This document shows, piece after piece, positions 53,577 through 62,206 of a stretch of 64,000 nucleotides of DNA. Each line of letters starts with the position of its first letter. Position 1 is the first letter of the stretch. Source of the DNA: Paenarthrobacter nicotinovorans. Its GTDB lineage: Bacteria; Actinomycetota; Actinomycetes; Actinomycetales; Micrococcaceae. The stretch covers positions 1,426,001 to 1,490,000 of the forward strand of contig NZ_CP089293.1 of NCBI RefSeq assembly GCF_021919345.1. The letters run 5' to 3'. The translations under genes and the position numbers were made by a program. Under the pieces are notes generated by a model that saw only the letters and a list, made by a program, of their open reading frames with translations, was not told the DNA's origin and made no database searches.

Positions 53577-54494
53577 ATGAGCGAGAACATACTGGGTGCC
53601 TTCATGGAGGAAGAGCTGGTTTCCCAGCCTGTCGTATGGCAGCGCGCCGTTGAGCAGGCCCGCAGTGAAGACCTGCTTCCCGCAGATGGAAAACGCATCG
53701 CCGTCATTGGCTGCGGCACGTCATGGTTCATGGCCCAAAGCTACGCAGCTGCCCGCGAATCCGCAGGCAAAGGGGTCACGGACGCCTTTGCGGCCTCCGA
53801 GGCTTTCCTTAACAGCAACAGTGCGGACCGTCAGTACGACGCCGTCGTGGCCATCACGCGCTCCGGCACCACCACCGAAGTGCTGGAGATCCTCGCCGCG
53901 CTGAAGGGCATCGTCCCCACCGTCGCGATCATCGGAGACACCACCTCGCCCATCATCGAACTGGCCGACACCGTGATCGGCCTCCAGTATGCCGACGAGC
54001 GCTCCGTGGTGCAGACCCGTTTCGCCACCACCGCGCTGGTGTACATGCTGACCAGCCTCGACATCGACGTGCAGCCGGCCATCGCCGTTGCACGCGACGC
54101 CGTCTCCGCTCCGGTCCCGCAGGAGCTCCTGGACGCCGAGCAATTCACTTTCCTCGGCACGGGATGGACGGTAGGACTGGCCCACGAGGCCGGCCTCAAG
54201 ATGCGCGAAGCCGTCCAAGGCTGGACCGAGTCCTACCCGGCCATGGAATACCGCCACGGTCCGATCTCCATCGCCGCTCCCGGCCGGGTTACCTGGTTGT
54301 TCGGCACCCAGCCCGAAGGACTGGACCAGGACATGGCCGCCACCGGCGCCCTCTACCTCCACACGGACAAGCACCCCCTGGCCGAGCTCGCCCGGGTCCA
54401 TAAGGTCACCCTCGAGCGTGCACGGGTCCGTGGCTTGAACCCGGACCTGCCGCGCAACCTGACCCGCTCGGTCATTCTCGACGCCTCCGCCTAG
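53577..54494 (+). CDS. SIS-domain sugar isomerase/deaminase (AgaS-like)
   Basis: The 305-residue protein has two SIS domains: AVIGCGTSWFMAQSYAAAR with AITRSGTTTEVLEIL (about 42-105), then FLGTGWTVGLAHEAGLKMRE with ESYPAMEYRHGPIS (about 190-235). It looks like the isomerase half of GlmS without the glutaminase part, as in AgaS, which deaminates galactosamine-6-phosphate to tagatose-6-phosphate. The divergent GH101 enzyme and the downstream kinase and aldolase favour that role over FrlB or GlmS-like ones. First gene of a five-gene operon. Confidence 0.88.
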   Translation: MSENILGAFMEEELVSQPVVWQRAVEQARSEDLLPADGKRIAVIGCGTSWFMAQSYAAARESAGKGVTDAFAASEAFLNSNSADRQYDAVVAITRSGTTTEVLEILAALKGIVPTVAIIGDTTSPIIELADTVIGLQYADERSVVQTRFATTALVYMLTSLDIDVQPAIAVARDAVSAPVPQELLDAEQFTFLGTGWTVGLAHEAGLKMREAVQGWTESYPAMEYRHGPISIAAPGRVTWLFGTQPEGLDQDMAATGALYLHTDKHPLAELARVHKVTLERARVRGLNPDLPRNLTRSVILDASA

Positions 54495-54503
54495 GTACAC
54501 GTC

Positions 54504-55439
54504 ATGGTTCTCGGAGCCGCAGAATCACCGGTGCTGTCCTTCGATGTTGGCGGGACCGACATCAAAGCCGGTTTGGTGGATGCCAAGGGCGTGGTGCTGG
54601 GTATGCGCCGCGTCCCCACGCCACTGGACCCGGCACGTCCTGGCGAAGCCGTCGTTGAGCGGCTGGCAGAGCTCGCCGCCGAGCTGGCTGCCGAGTTCCC
54701 GGGCACCCCTGCCAAAGCCGCCGGAATCATCGTCCCCGGCATTGTCGACTCGGTGGCAGGGGTGGGCGTTTACTCGGCCAACCTCGGATGGCGGAACTTT
54801 CCCTTCACGGCCGAAGCCGAAAGGCGTCTCGGGATTCCGGTGGCCTTCGACCACGACGTCCGCTCCGCCGCTGCCGTTGAGCACGCGCTTGGAGGCTCCA
54901 GGGAGTTCAGCGACGTTGTCGTCATGGTGGTGGGCACCGGCATCGCGGCCGCAGTCTTCTCCGGAGGCAAAGCCGTGACTGCCGGGGGTTTCGCCGGAGA
55001 ACTCGGCCACGCGCAGGTTCCGGATCCCGACGCCGGTCCCGGCGGCACCGCAGCCACCATCCTGGAAGCCGTCGGTTCAGCCGGGGCCATCGCAAAGCGC
55101 TACCACCTGAAATCTGGAAACAAGGTCAACGGCGCCCGCAGCGTGCTGCTCAGGGCAAAGTCCGGCGACGCCCTGGCGGAACGCGTATGGGCAGAGGCGA
55201 TGGACGCGCTCGCCTTCACCATCTGCCAATGCGTCAACATCATCGGCACCGAAGCGGTGGTGATCGGTGGAGGCCTCGCCGAGGCCGGTGAGGACCTCCT
55301 GCAGCCCCTGCGCGCCCGGGTTGACCAGACCCTGGATTTCCAACGCCGCCCCCATCTGATCCGTGCCCAGCTGGGTCAGGACGCAGGCCTGCTCGGTGCC
55401 GCCCACAACGCACGCAAGCTGCTGGGAGCCGGACAATGA
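54504..55439 (+). CDS. ROK-family sugar kinase
   Basis: The 311-residue protein has the ATP-binding motif LSFDVGGTDIKAGLVD at the start, VPGIVDSVAGVGVYSANLGW, and MVVGTGIAAAVFSGG, then the ROK region GFAGELGHAQVPDPD, in which the usual three-Cys zinc motif (CxCGxxGC) is not present. In this operon the expected substrate is GalNAc or galactosamine, phosphorylated at C6; this is inferred from neighbours. Its 3' end overlaps the next gene by 4 bp. Confidence 0.88.
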   Translation: MVLGAAESPVLSFDVGGTDIKAGLVDAKGVVLGMRRVPTPLDPARPGEAVVERLAELAAELAAEFPGTPAKAAGIIVPGIVDSVAGVGVYSANLGWRNFPFTAEAERRLGIPVAFDHDVRSAAAVEHALGGSREFSDVVVMVVGTGIAAAVFSGGKAVTAGGFAGELGHAQVPDPDAGPGGTAATILEAVGSAGAIAKRYHLKSGNKVNGARSVLLRAKSGDALAERVWAEAMDALAFTICQCVNIIGTEAVVIGGGLAEAGEDLLQPLRARVDQTLDFQRRPHLIRAQLGQDAGLLGAAHNARKLLGAGQ

Positions 55440-56404
55440 AGCGAGCCAACGTGAACCGCATCATCACAGTCACGCCGAACCCTGCCATCGACATGACGTA
55501 TACCGTCCACGGCATCACTGAAGGCGCCAGCCACCGCGTCCCCACTCCCATCAGCCGTGCCGGGGGCAAAGGCATCAACGTTGCCCGTGTGACGCACCAA
55601 CTCGGATACCCGGTGCTGGCCATAGCGCCCACAGGCGGTGCCGCGGGCCAGACCCTGGCGGCCGAGCTCTGGACCAGCGGAGTGCCGCACATCCTGGTAG
55701 GGGTCGCCGCCGAGACGCGCCGCAGCATTGCCCTGGTGGATACCGTGGGCGGCGAAACGTCCATCTTCAACGAGGAAGGCCAGGCGCTGCTTCCCGATGA
55801 GTGGCGCTCGTTGCGGACCGCCGTCGCTGAAGCCGTCACCGGAAACCCCAACCTCCCCGCCTCCGTGCTGGTCGGTTCCGGCAGCCTGCCTCCCGGCGCT
55901 CCCGCTGACTTCTACCCGGAGCTGGTCCGTCTGGCTCACGACGCCGGCATTCCCGCCATCATCGATACCTCCGGTCCCGGGATCATCGCCGCAGCCAAGG
56001 CCGGCGCGGACATCCTCAAACCGAACCACCATGAACTCGCCGAAGCCACGGGGGAGTCCAGCCTCCAGGCAGCGGCCCTCTCTTTGATCGACATGGGCGC
56101 CCGCACTGTGCTGGTGAGCGCCGGAGCGGACGGCATGCTCGCCTTCGACCACGCCGCCCCCGGCGGTTATTGGAGTGCGCGCTTGCCTGAGTCGCTCAGC
56201 GGCAACCCCACAGGGGCGGGCGACGCCGGTGTGGCGGCTGCCGCCGTCGCGCTCGCCGAAGGCATCACCGAGCCGCGCGAGATTCTTCGCCGTGCCACCG
56301 CCTGGTCCGCAGCAGCCGTGCTCATGCCGGCAGCAGGCGAGATCTCGCCGCGGTACCAGGAACTGCAGGACCAACTGATCGTGACATGGAAGGAGACCCG
56401 GTGA
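55436..56404 (+). CDS. PfkB-family phosphosugar kinase (FruK/LacC type)
   Basis: This 322-residue kinase begins ITVTPNPAIDMTYTV and has the first PfkB signature RAGGKGINVARVTHQLG and the catalytic GNPTGAGDAGVAAAAVAL near 258-275. FruK (1-phosphofructokinase) and LacC (tagatose-6-phosphate kinase) have this form; the aldolase next to it and the AgaS-like protein make tagatose-6-phosphate the likelier substrate here. Ends overlap both neighbours by 4 bp (ATGA and GTGA). Confidence 0.9.
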   Translation: MKRANVNRIITVTPNPAIDMTYTVHGITEGASHRVPTPISRAGGKGINVARVTHQLGYPVLAIAPTGGAAGQTLAAELWTSGVPHILVGVAAETRRSIALVDTVGGETSIFNEEGQALLPDEWRSLRTAVAEAVTGNPNLPASVLVGSGSLPPGAPADFYPELVRLAHDAGIPAIIDTSGPGIIAAAKAGADILKPNHHELAEATGESSLQAAALSLIDMGARTVLVSAGADGMLAFDHAAPGGYWSARLPESLSGNPTGAGDAGVAAAAVALAEGITEPREILRRATAWSAAAVLMPAAGEISPRYQELQDQLIVTWKETR

Positions 56405-57240
56405 CCCTGGTCAACACGCGGGAACTGATGGACAAGGCAGCTGCCGCCGGCACCGGCCAAGGCGCGTTCAATGTCATCCACATTGAAACTGCGGAGGGCC
56501 TGGTGGGAGGTGCCGAGGCCGCCGGCGTTCCGCTGATTCTCCAAATCTCCGAGAACTGCGCCAAGTACCACGGCGGCCTGGAACCCATCGCGTCCGCAGC
56601 GCTTGCGATCGCGCGTTCGGCCTCCGTGCCGGTGGCCCTCCACCTCGACCACGCCGAGTCCGAAGACCTGGCGCTCGCCGCCGTCGACCTCGGGTTCGGT
56701 TCCGTGATGTACGACGGCGCCCACTTGCCTTATGAGTGGAACGTTGAGGTCACGCGCCGCGTCGCCAAATACGCGCACGAGCGCGGTGTGTACGTTGAGG
56801 CCGAGCTCGGAAAAGTTGGAGGCAAGGACGGAGCCCACGCACCGGGTGTCAGGACCGACCCGTCCGAGGCCCGGGATTTCGTTGAGGCCACGGAAGTGGA
56901 CGCACTCGCTGTGGCCGTCGGTTCGTCCCACGCCATGACGGAGCGCAGCGCAGCGCTGGACCTGCACCTGATCGCCCGCCTGAAGTCCGCCGTTGGAAAA
57001 CCACTGGTTCTTCATGGCTCATCCGGTGTCACAGATGAGATGCTCGTATCCGCTATCGGCGCTGGTATGACTAAGATCAACGTATCCACACATTTGAACG
57101 GGTTCTTCACCCGCGCCGTCCGTGAGTACCTCGCTGCCAACCCCGCAGTGGTGGATTCCCGGAAGTACATCAAGGCCGGCCGGGAGGCCCTGGTGCTGGA
57201 GTCGGCACGTATGCTGACGCTGTTCGCCAAAGCGAAATAG
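56401..57240 (+). CDS. Class II ketose-bisphosphate aldolase (GatY/KbaY-like)
   Basis: From GTG 56401, overlapping the previous stop, the protein is 279 residues, the size of tagatose- or fructose-bisphosphate aldolases of class IIA. Zinc ligands and active-site parts are visible: HLDHAESEDLALAA, VEAELGKVGGKDG, LVLHGSSGVTDEML and GMTKINVSTHLN. It should split tagatose-1,6-bisphosphate (by context) to glyceraldehyde-3-phosphate and dihydroxyacetone phosphate, ending the amino-sugar route. Confidence 0.92.
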   Translation: MTLVNTRELMDKAAAAGTGQGAFNVIHIETAEGLVGGAEAAGVPLILQISENCAKYHGGLEPIASAALAIARSASVPVALHLDHAESEDLALAAVDLGFGSVMYDGAHLPYEWNVEVTRRVAKYAHERGVYVEAELGKVGGKDGAHAPGVRTDPSEARDFVEATEVDALAVAVGSSHAMTERSAALDLHLIARLKSAVGKPLVLHGSSGVTDEMLVSAIGAGMTKINVSTHLNGFFTRAVREYLAANPAVVDSRKYIKAGREALVLESARMLTLFAKAK

Positions 57241-57263
57241 CCGGAAACCGCGAAAGGCTTGTC

Positions 57264-58055
57264 ATGACCCGCACCGATCGGCTGACCGCCATCCTCGATC
57301 TCCTGGCCGAATCCGGCCACGTGGAAGTCGAGGACATCGTGACGCGTCTAGGCGTGTCACCTGCCACGGCCCGCAGGGATCTGGACAGCCTCGCCAAGCA
57401 GCGGCTGCTGAGCCGCACCAGGGGAGGCGCCACGACGGGATCGGTGGCATACGACCTTCCCGGACGATACAACCGTGACGACCACGCCGAGGCCAAGCAG
57501 GAAATTGCGCTCGCGGCCTCCGCGCTGATCCGTCCCGGAGCGGTCATAGGGCTGAGCGGCGGAACCACCAACACCGCCCTGGCCCAGGTCCTGTCCACCC
57601 GCGAAGACCTCAACGCACCGTCGAACAGGCCCACGCTTACCGTGGTGACCAATGCAATCAACATCGCCTCCCAACTGGCGGTGCGCCCCAACATCAAGAT
57701 CATGGTCACCGGCGGCATCCTGAACCCGCGGTCCTATGAGCTGGTGGGACCGTACACGGACGTGATCATGCAAAAGGTCGCCTTGGACATCGCCTTCATT
57801 GGCGTCAACGGCGTGGACCCGGACCTCGGCCCCACCATCACTGACGAGGGCGAAGCCATGGTGAACACCGTGATGGCACGCCGAGCCACGGAATCCTACG
57901 TGGTAGCCGATTCCTCAAAGGTGCGCCGACGCTCTTTTGCCGCCATGGCCGGCTACGACTTCAGGCACCTCATCACCGATTCCGGGATCAGCCCCGACGA
58001 CAAAGCGGCGTTCGAAGCCAACGGCACGGAAGTCATCGTCGCACCGGCAGGCTGA
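57264..58055 (+). CDS. DeoR/GlpR-family transcriptional regulator
   Basis: The 263-residue regulator has the DeoR N-terminal HTH (RLTAILDLLAESGHVEVED, LGVSPATARRDLDSLAKQ) and a C-terminal sugar-phosphate sensor domain of the ribose-phosphate-isomerase-like fold (GLSGGTTNTALAQ, MVTGGILNPRSYELVG, VADSSKVRRRSFA). It is the last gene of the operon and probably represses it until a phosphorylated intermediate such as tagatose-6-phosphate is present. Confidence 0.94.
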   Translation: MTRTDRLTAILDLLAESGHVEVEDIVTRLGVSPATARRDLDSLAKQRLLSRTRGGATTGSVAYDLPGRYNRDDHAEAKQEIALAASALIRPGAVIGLSGGTTNTALAQVLSTREDLNAPSNRPTLTVVTNAINIASQLAVRPNIKIMVTGGILNPRSYELVGPYTDVIMQKVALDIAFIGVNGVDPDLGPTITDEGEAMVNTVMARRATESYVVADSSKVRRRSFAAMAGYDFRHLITDSGISPDDKAAFEANGTEVIVAPAG

Positions 58056-58064
58056 CGGGGACCC

Positions 58065-58745
58065 CTAGAACCGCATCCGCGGGGCGTGGAGCACCGAATC
58101 GTCCACATCCCTGGGCACCCACTGGCTGAACGGCAGATCCAGGCTGTACTGGTCGTCGTCGTTCTTGACCAGCGTGCGCAGCTCAGCGTTGCCCGGATTG
58201 TTGAGCGACTCAAAGTACTCCACCGTCCAGTGGAACCAGCGCATGCAGAACAGCCGCATCGTCAGCCCGTGCGTCACCAACAGGGTGTTCGGTGCGTACG
58301 TGGGCTTCTGCCAGTGCCGGTAAAGCGTCTCCATGAAGGACGACACCCGGTCGTAGACGTCCGAGCCTGATTCGCCTTCGCGGAAGCGGTAGAAGAAGTG
58401 GCCGTAGAGGTTCCTGAGTTCCTTCTGGTCCTCAATGTCCCCGGCGATCTGGAAATTGGCCCAGTCCTGCTCACGGAGCCGCGGCTCCTCGATGACACGC
58501 TCAATCAGGGACCCCAGGTTGAGGGCTTCCAGCGTCTGGTAGGCGCGCAAATAGGGGGAAACATAGACGCAGACCTGCTGCCCGTCGAGTTTGCGCCGCA
58601 GGTCCTCGCCGGCCAACCGCGCCTCCTCGACGCCCTGGTCCGTCAGCGGAATCCGATAATCCGGCACGCGGTTGTAGATGGACGTGTCGGCGTTCGCGGC
58701 GGACTGTCCGTGCCGGATCATGAATATTCTCTCTGGGGCACCCAT
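58065..58745 (-). CDS. Histidine phosphatase (phosphoglycerate mutase-like) protein
   Basis: The 226-residue protein from ATG 58745 (MGAPERIFMIRHGQSAAN) has the RHG phosphate pocket at the N terminus, SPYLRAYQT, the acid Glu in EPRLREQDW and the second His in LLVTHGLTMRLF. An ATG 12 bp upstream is possible. Such proteins remove phosphate from sugars or act as broad phosphatases. It converges on the DeoR gene with 9 bp between stops. Confidence 0.92.
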   Translation of the reverse strand: MGAPERIFMIRHGQSAANADTSIYNRVPDYRIPLTDQGVEEARLAGEDLRRKLDGQQVCVYVSPYLRAYQTLEALNLGSLIERVIEEPRLREQDWANFQIAGDIEDQKELRNLYGHFFYRFREGESGSDVYDRVSSFMETLYRHWQKPTYAPNTLLVTHGLTMRLFCMRWFHWTVEYFESLNNPGNAELRTLVKNDDDQYSLDLPFSQWVPRDVDDSVLHAPRMRF

Positions 58746-58807
58746 CCCACCAAGCATAGGGCGGCGGTTCCCGGCAAAGAGGCAGGAACTGCGGGCAAGA
58801 TAGGTAC

Positions 58808-59578
58808 ATGTTCCTTGCTTCCCGTCGCCGGCTGCGCGCCGAAGTGCTCATTGTCCTGGGCTTGTCCCTGGGCCAGTCGGCTGTCTACTCCGTGGTGCAA
58901 CTGCTCGACAAGATGACGCGGGCGCCGCTGGCTGATGCAACGTCCACGCTGAACAGGTCCCAGAGCACCCGCGAATATTTCGATCTCACGTACCAGCTTC
59001 TGGATATCCTGTTCGCCCTGGTGCCCGTGGCGCTGGTGTTCTACTTCCTGTCCACGCACGTCCAGGCCACCAGGGACGGTGAAGGTTCGGCGTTCGCCCG
59101 GCTCGGCTTCAACTTGGTCCGCCCCGGCAAGGATCTGCTTCAGGGCCTGGGCCTCGCGGCGCTTATCGGCATACCGTCCCTTGGCCTCTACGCGGCCGGC
59201 CGGGCGCTGGGAATCACCACTGCCATTGTGCCCAGCGGCCTGGATGCCTACTGGTGGACGGTTCCCGTGCTGATTCTCTCCGCCGTGCGACACGCCATTG
59301 TGGAAGAAGTGATTGTGGTGGGGTATCTCCTGGACCGCTTCGGCAAGTTCGGCTGGAGCGTTCCGGCGGGCATCGTCGTCAGCGCCCTCCTTCGCGGGAG
59401 TTACCACCTCTACCAGGGCTTTGGCCCGTTCATCGGCAATGTGGTGATGGGCCTGGTCTTTGGGTGGATCTACACCAAGACCAAGAGGGTGATGCCCTTG
59501 GTGATTGCCCATGCCCTGCTGGACATTGTGGCGTTCGTTGGATTCAGCCTGTTCGGCAAAGCGGTGGGCCTGGGCTGA
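58808..59578 (+). CDS. CPBP-family intramembrane protein
   Basis: The 256-residue protein has about six to eight hydrophobic helices and the CPBP (CAAX protease / bacteriocin-processing) motifs HAIVEEVIVVGYLLDRF, with the paired Glu but not the usual Arg three residues on, then RGSYHLYQGFGPFIGN and HALLDIVAF. Members include putative membrane metalloproteases; whether this one is active is not clear. It is divergent from the phosphatase gene. Confidence 0.88.
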   Translation: MFLASRRRLRAEVLIVLGLSLGQSAVYSVVQLLDKMTRAPLADATSTLNRSQSTREYFDLTYQLLDILFALVPVALVFYFLSTHVQATRDGEGSAFARLGFNLVRPGKDLLQGLGLAALIGIPSLGLYAAGRALGITTAIVPSGLDAYWWTVPVLILSAVRHAIVEEVIVVGYLLDRFGKFGWSVPAGIVVSALLRGSYHLYQGFGPFIGNVVMGLVFGWIYTKTKRVMPLVIAHALLDIVAFVGFSLFGKAVGLG

Positions 59579-59613
59579 GCAGCCGTGAAAGCCGTTGCAG
59601 CCGTTAAAAGTAT

Positions 59614-59662
59614 CCGGCCGCCATCGGTGGGTGACGTCATTGGCACCCGCTGATGGCGGCCG
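59614..59662. terminator. Terminator hairpin between CPBP and VOC genes
   Basis: Arms 59615-59633 and 59644-59662 (CGGCCGCCATC... and ...GATGGCGGCCG) form a 19-bp stem with two G-T pairs and a 10-base loop between two convergent genes. No T-run follows. Confidence 0.65.
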
Positions 59663-59719
59663 AAGCATTGTTTGGACAGCGGTGTCCAGGGCCGGGACCA
59701 GCCCGGATCAGGGGAACGG

Positions 59720-60358
59720 TCAGATGGTGACGGCTCCGGAGGCGGTTTCGAAAGTGACGGCCATGATGCCCGGCGTGCCGCGTGGTGCTATCCACTGGAC
59801 CGCGACGTCCTCGAGAGGCTTCTCCACTGGCTCGCCCAGCCATTCGGTCACGCGTTCGGCGGAGCCCGCGATCGTGAGGCTGGACATCTTCACATCGCTC
59901 TCGTACACCTTGGACGGGTGAAGTGAGGGGTCGCCCTCCCACTTGAGCAGGTACGGCACCTGGGGATCGGCGATCAAGCCGAGGATGCCGATCTGCTGCC
60001 ACACCAGTTCGCGGCCGTCAGGGAACTTGCGGTTGCCCGGGACTGCTGCGCGACCGAGGCGTTCCTCAAACGGGGCGAGGTCGTCAACTGCCACGCACCA
60101 GCCCATCCAACCGCCGCCGGCGGCTGAGCGTGCACGGACAGCTTGGCCGAAGGGTGCTTTGTCGGAAGCAGGGTGGTCCAGGACCTCCACGACTTCCAGG
60201 TACTTGTTATCCGCAAGGGGAATGATCATGTTCCGGGTGCCGAAGCGCGGGTGCACTCCGCCCCGGACTGCGTCCACTCCCAGAGCCGCGGAAATTCGTT
60301 CGGTAGTGGCCAAGAGGCCATCTCGTTCACAGGCGTAAGAGACGTGATCCATGCGCAT
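59720..60358 (-). CDS. VOC-family (glyoxalase-like) protein
   Basis: This 212-residue protein begins MDHVSYACERDGLL and has a glyoxalase-like VOC fold (ALGVDAVRGGVHPRFGTRNM, KYLEVVEVLDHPA) and a second half that appears to be a diverged repeat. It fits the Glyoxalase_3-type family of actinobacteria, whose substrates are unknown. The ATG at 60352 is an alternative start. Divergent from metY. Confidence 0.85.
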   Translation of the reverse strand: MRMDHVSYACERDGLLATTERISAALGVDAVRGGVHPRFGTRNMIIPLADNKYLEVVEVLDHPASDKAPFGQAVRARSAAGGGWMGWCVAVDDLAPFEERLGRAAVPGNRKFPDGRELVWQQIGILGLIADPQVPYLLKWEGDPSLHPSKVYESDVKMSSLTIAGSAERVTEWLGEPVEKPLEDVAVQWIAPRGTPGIMAVTFETASGAVTI

Positions 60359-60573
60359 GGCTTCATCTTGGCACTTTGTGATCGGTGTCTCAGCTAAGCC
60401 AACCCTAACTAAGGTGGGATCTCGCGACGGGCGTCATGGAAGGTCGCAAAAGAGCCCATATATTCTGCTGGCGTCACAAAGCTGTCCAAGGACCCGGACA
60501 CTTCCTAGACTGGCCGCAGCTTCCTTCCCGCAGCTATTCCGCCGACCACACGCGCCACGAACAGGAGAATTCC

Positions 60574-61890
60574 ATGTCCCAAGGATGGTCTTTCGAAACC
60601 CGCCAGATCCACGCAGGCCAAGAGCCGGATGCCGCCACGGGCGCGCGTTCCCTGCCGATCTACCAGACAACGTCGTTCGTTTTCCCGAGTGCTGAAAGCG
60701 CGGCCAACCGCTTTGCCCTGGCCGAACTGGCTCCGATCTACACCCGGATAGGCAACCCCACGCAGGACGCCGTGGAACAGCGCGTCGCGAGCCTCGAAGG
60801 CGGTCTGGGTGCACTGCTGCTCAGTTCGGGCCAGGCAGCCGAGACCTTTGCCATCCTGAACATCGCCGAGGCCGGCGACCACGTCGTCGCGAGCCCCAGC
60901 CTCTACGGCGGCACGTACAACCTGCTGGCCCACACGCTGAAGAAGTTCGGCATCTCCGTGACTTTCGTCGAGGACCCGGACAACCTCGAGCAGTGGCGTG
61001 CGGCCGTCCAGTCGAACACCAAGCTGTTCTTTGGTGAAGTCGTCTCGAACCCACGCCAGGACGTGCTGGATATCGAAGGCGTCGCCGGTGTCGCGCACGA
61101 GGCAGGCGTGCCTCTCATCGTCGACAACACCCTCTCCACGCCGTTCCTCATCCGGCCCATCGAGTGGGGCGCGGACATTGTGGTCCACTCCGCAACCAAG
61201 TACCTCGGCGGACACGGTTCGGCGATCGCAGGCGTGATCGTGGACTCGGGCAACTTCGACTTCGGCAAGGACCCGGAGCGGTTCCCCGGCTTCAACACCC
61301 CGGACCCCAGTTACAACGGCTTGGTTTACGCCCGCGACCTGGGCAAGGACGGAGCGCTCGGAGCCAACCTTTCCTACATCCTGAAGGCCCGTGTCCAGCT
61401 CCTTCGCGACCTCGGCTCGGCCGTGTCGCCGTTCAACGCGTTCCTCATTGCCCAGGGCCTGGAAACCTTGAGCCTGCGGGTGGAGCGCCACGTCGCCAAC
61501 GCCACCAAGGTGGCCGAGTGGCTGGAAGCGCATGACGACGTCGAATCGGTCGCCTATGCGGGCCTGCCGTCCAGCCCCTGGTACGAGCGGGGCCGCAAGT
61601 ACGGACCCCAGGGCACGGGAGCCATCGTGGCCTTCAACATCAAGGGTGGCGTAGAGGCCGGCAAGCGCTTCGTGGACGGTTTGGAGCTGCACTCCCACGT
61701 CGCCAACATCGGTGACGTCCGCTCCCTGGTCATCCACCCGGCGTCGACCACGCACAGCCAGCTGACGGTCGAGCAGCAGGTAGCCGCCGGCGTCAACCCG
61801 GGCCTAGTCCGCTTGTCCGTGGGCATTGAGCACATCGATGACATCATTGCCGACCTCGAAGCCGGCTTCCGCGCGGCCAAGGGCGCCTGA
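60574..61890 (+). CDS. metY: O-acetylhomoserine sulfhydrylase
   Basis: MetY makes homocysteine from O-acetylhomoserine and sulfide. The 438-residue frame starts at ATG 60574 (AGGAG 8 bases upstream, MSQGWSFETRQIHAGQEPD opening); the longer upstream frame is noncoding. PLP features: PIYQTTSFVF, YTRIGNPTQDAVEQRVA, VDNTLSTPF and the PLP Lys209 in VHSATKYLGGHG. The length over 420 and the extra central segment separate it from cystathionine synthases. metX, which makes its substrate, follows after a terminator and a riboswitch. Confidence 0.96.
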   Translation: MSQGWSFETRQIHAGQEPDAATGARSLPIYQTTSFVFPSAESAANRFALAELAPIYTRIGNPTQDAVEQRVASLEGGLGALLLSSGQAAETFAILNIAEAGDHVVASPSLYGGTYNLLAHTLKKFGISVTFVEDPDNLEQWRAAVQSNTKLFFGEVVSNPRQDVLDIEGVAGVAHEAGVPLIVDNTLSTPFLIRPIEWGADIVVHSATKYLGGHGSAIAGVIVDSGNFDFGKDPERFPGFNTPDPSYNGLVYARDLGKDGALGANLSYILKARVQLLRDLGSAVSPFNAFLIAQGLETLSLRVERHVANATKVAEWLEAHDDVESVAYAGLPSSPWYERGRKYGPQGTGAIVAFNIKGGVEAGKRFVDGLELHSHVANIGDVRSLVIHPASTTHSQLTVEQQVAAGVNPGLVRLSVGIEHIDDIIADLEAGFRAAKGA

Positions 61891-61933
61891 ACGGGCAGTC
61901 CACGCCTGCAGCTGACGCACCCGGCTGACGGAC

Positions 61934-61980
61934 CCGGGGTGCCGTCCACATCGACGATTATTCGCCGGACGGCACCCCGG
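61934..61980 (+). terminator. Terminator after metY
   Basis: A perfect 14-bp inverted repeat (CCGGGGTGCCGTCC at 61934-61947 and its complement at 61967-61980) closes a 19-base loop 44 bp after metY. It separates metY from the metX riboswitch transcript. Confidence 0.75.
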
Positions 61981-62074
61981 AGTGCTCTTTCGTGAATGAA
62001 GCTGCCCTTGAACGTCACACTGGTGTCACATTCTTCGCCATAACGGTGGTGTCTTTCCTAGACTCTACGTATTA

Positions 62075-62192
62075 GGTCATGAGTGCCAGCAGATAGCCCC
62101 GGCTTGCTGGCCGGCAACCCTCCTTCCGCGGTGGGGTGCCCCGGGTGAAGACCTGGCCTGTTCGCACGCAAGGCGACGGGCAAGCGCGAAGT
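62075..62192 (+). promoter_or_regulatory. SAM-IV riboswitch before metX
   Basis: The sequence follows the SAM-IV class nearly base for base: GGTCATGAGTGCCAGC at the 5' end, AGCCCCGGCTTGCTGGCC, GGCAACCCTCC, CCGCGGTGGGGTGCCCCGGG, then a GAAGACC that closes the first helix, and a downstream GCAAGCGCG part of the pseudoknot. SAM-IV binds S-adenosylmethionine and is found mainly before methionine genes of Actinomycetales. It ends 14 bp before the metX start, so ligand binding could hide the ribosome site. A -10-like TAGACT at 62059-62064 suggests transcription begins just before it. Confidence 0.93.
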
Positions 62193-62206
62193 TAGGTGTC
62201 AAAGGA

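Noticed and set aside
60385..60420. Iron-regulator (DtxR/IdeR) box between the VOC gene and metY
   Set aside because: TTAGTTAGGGTTGGCTTAG resembles the TTAGGTTAG consensus only in part, and the second half is not symmetric.
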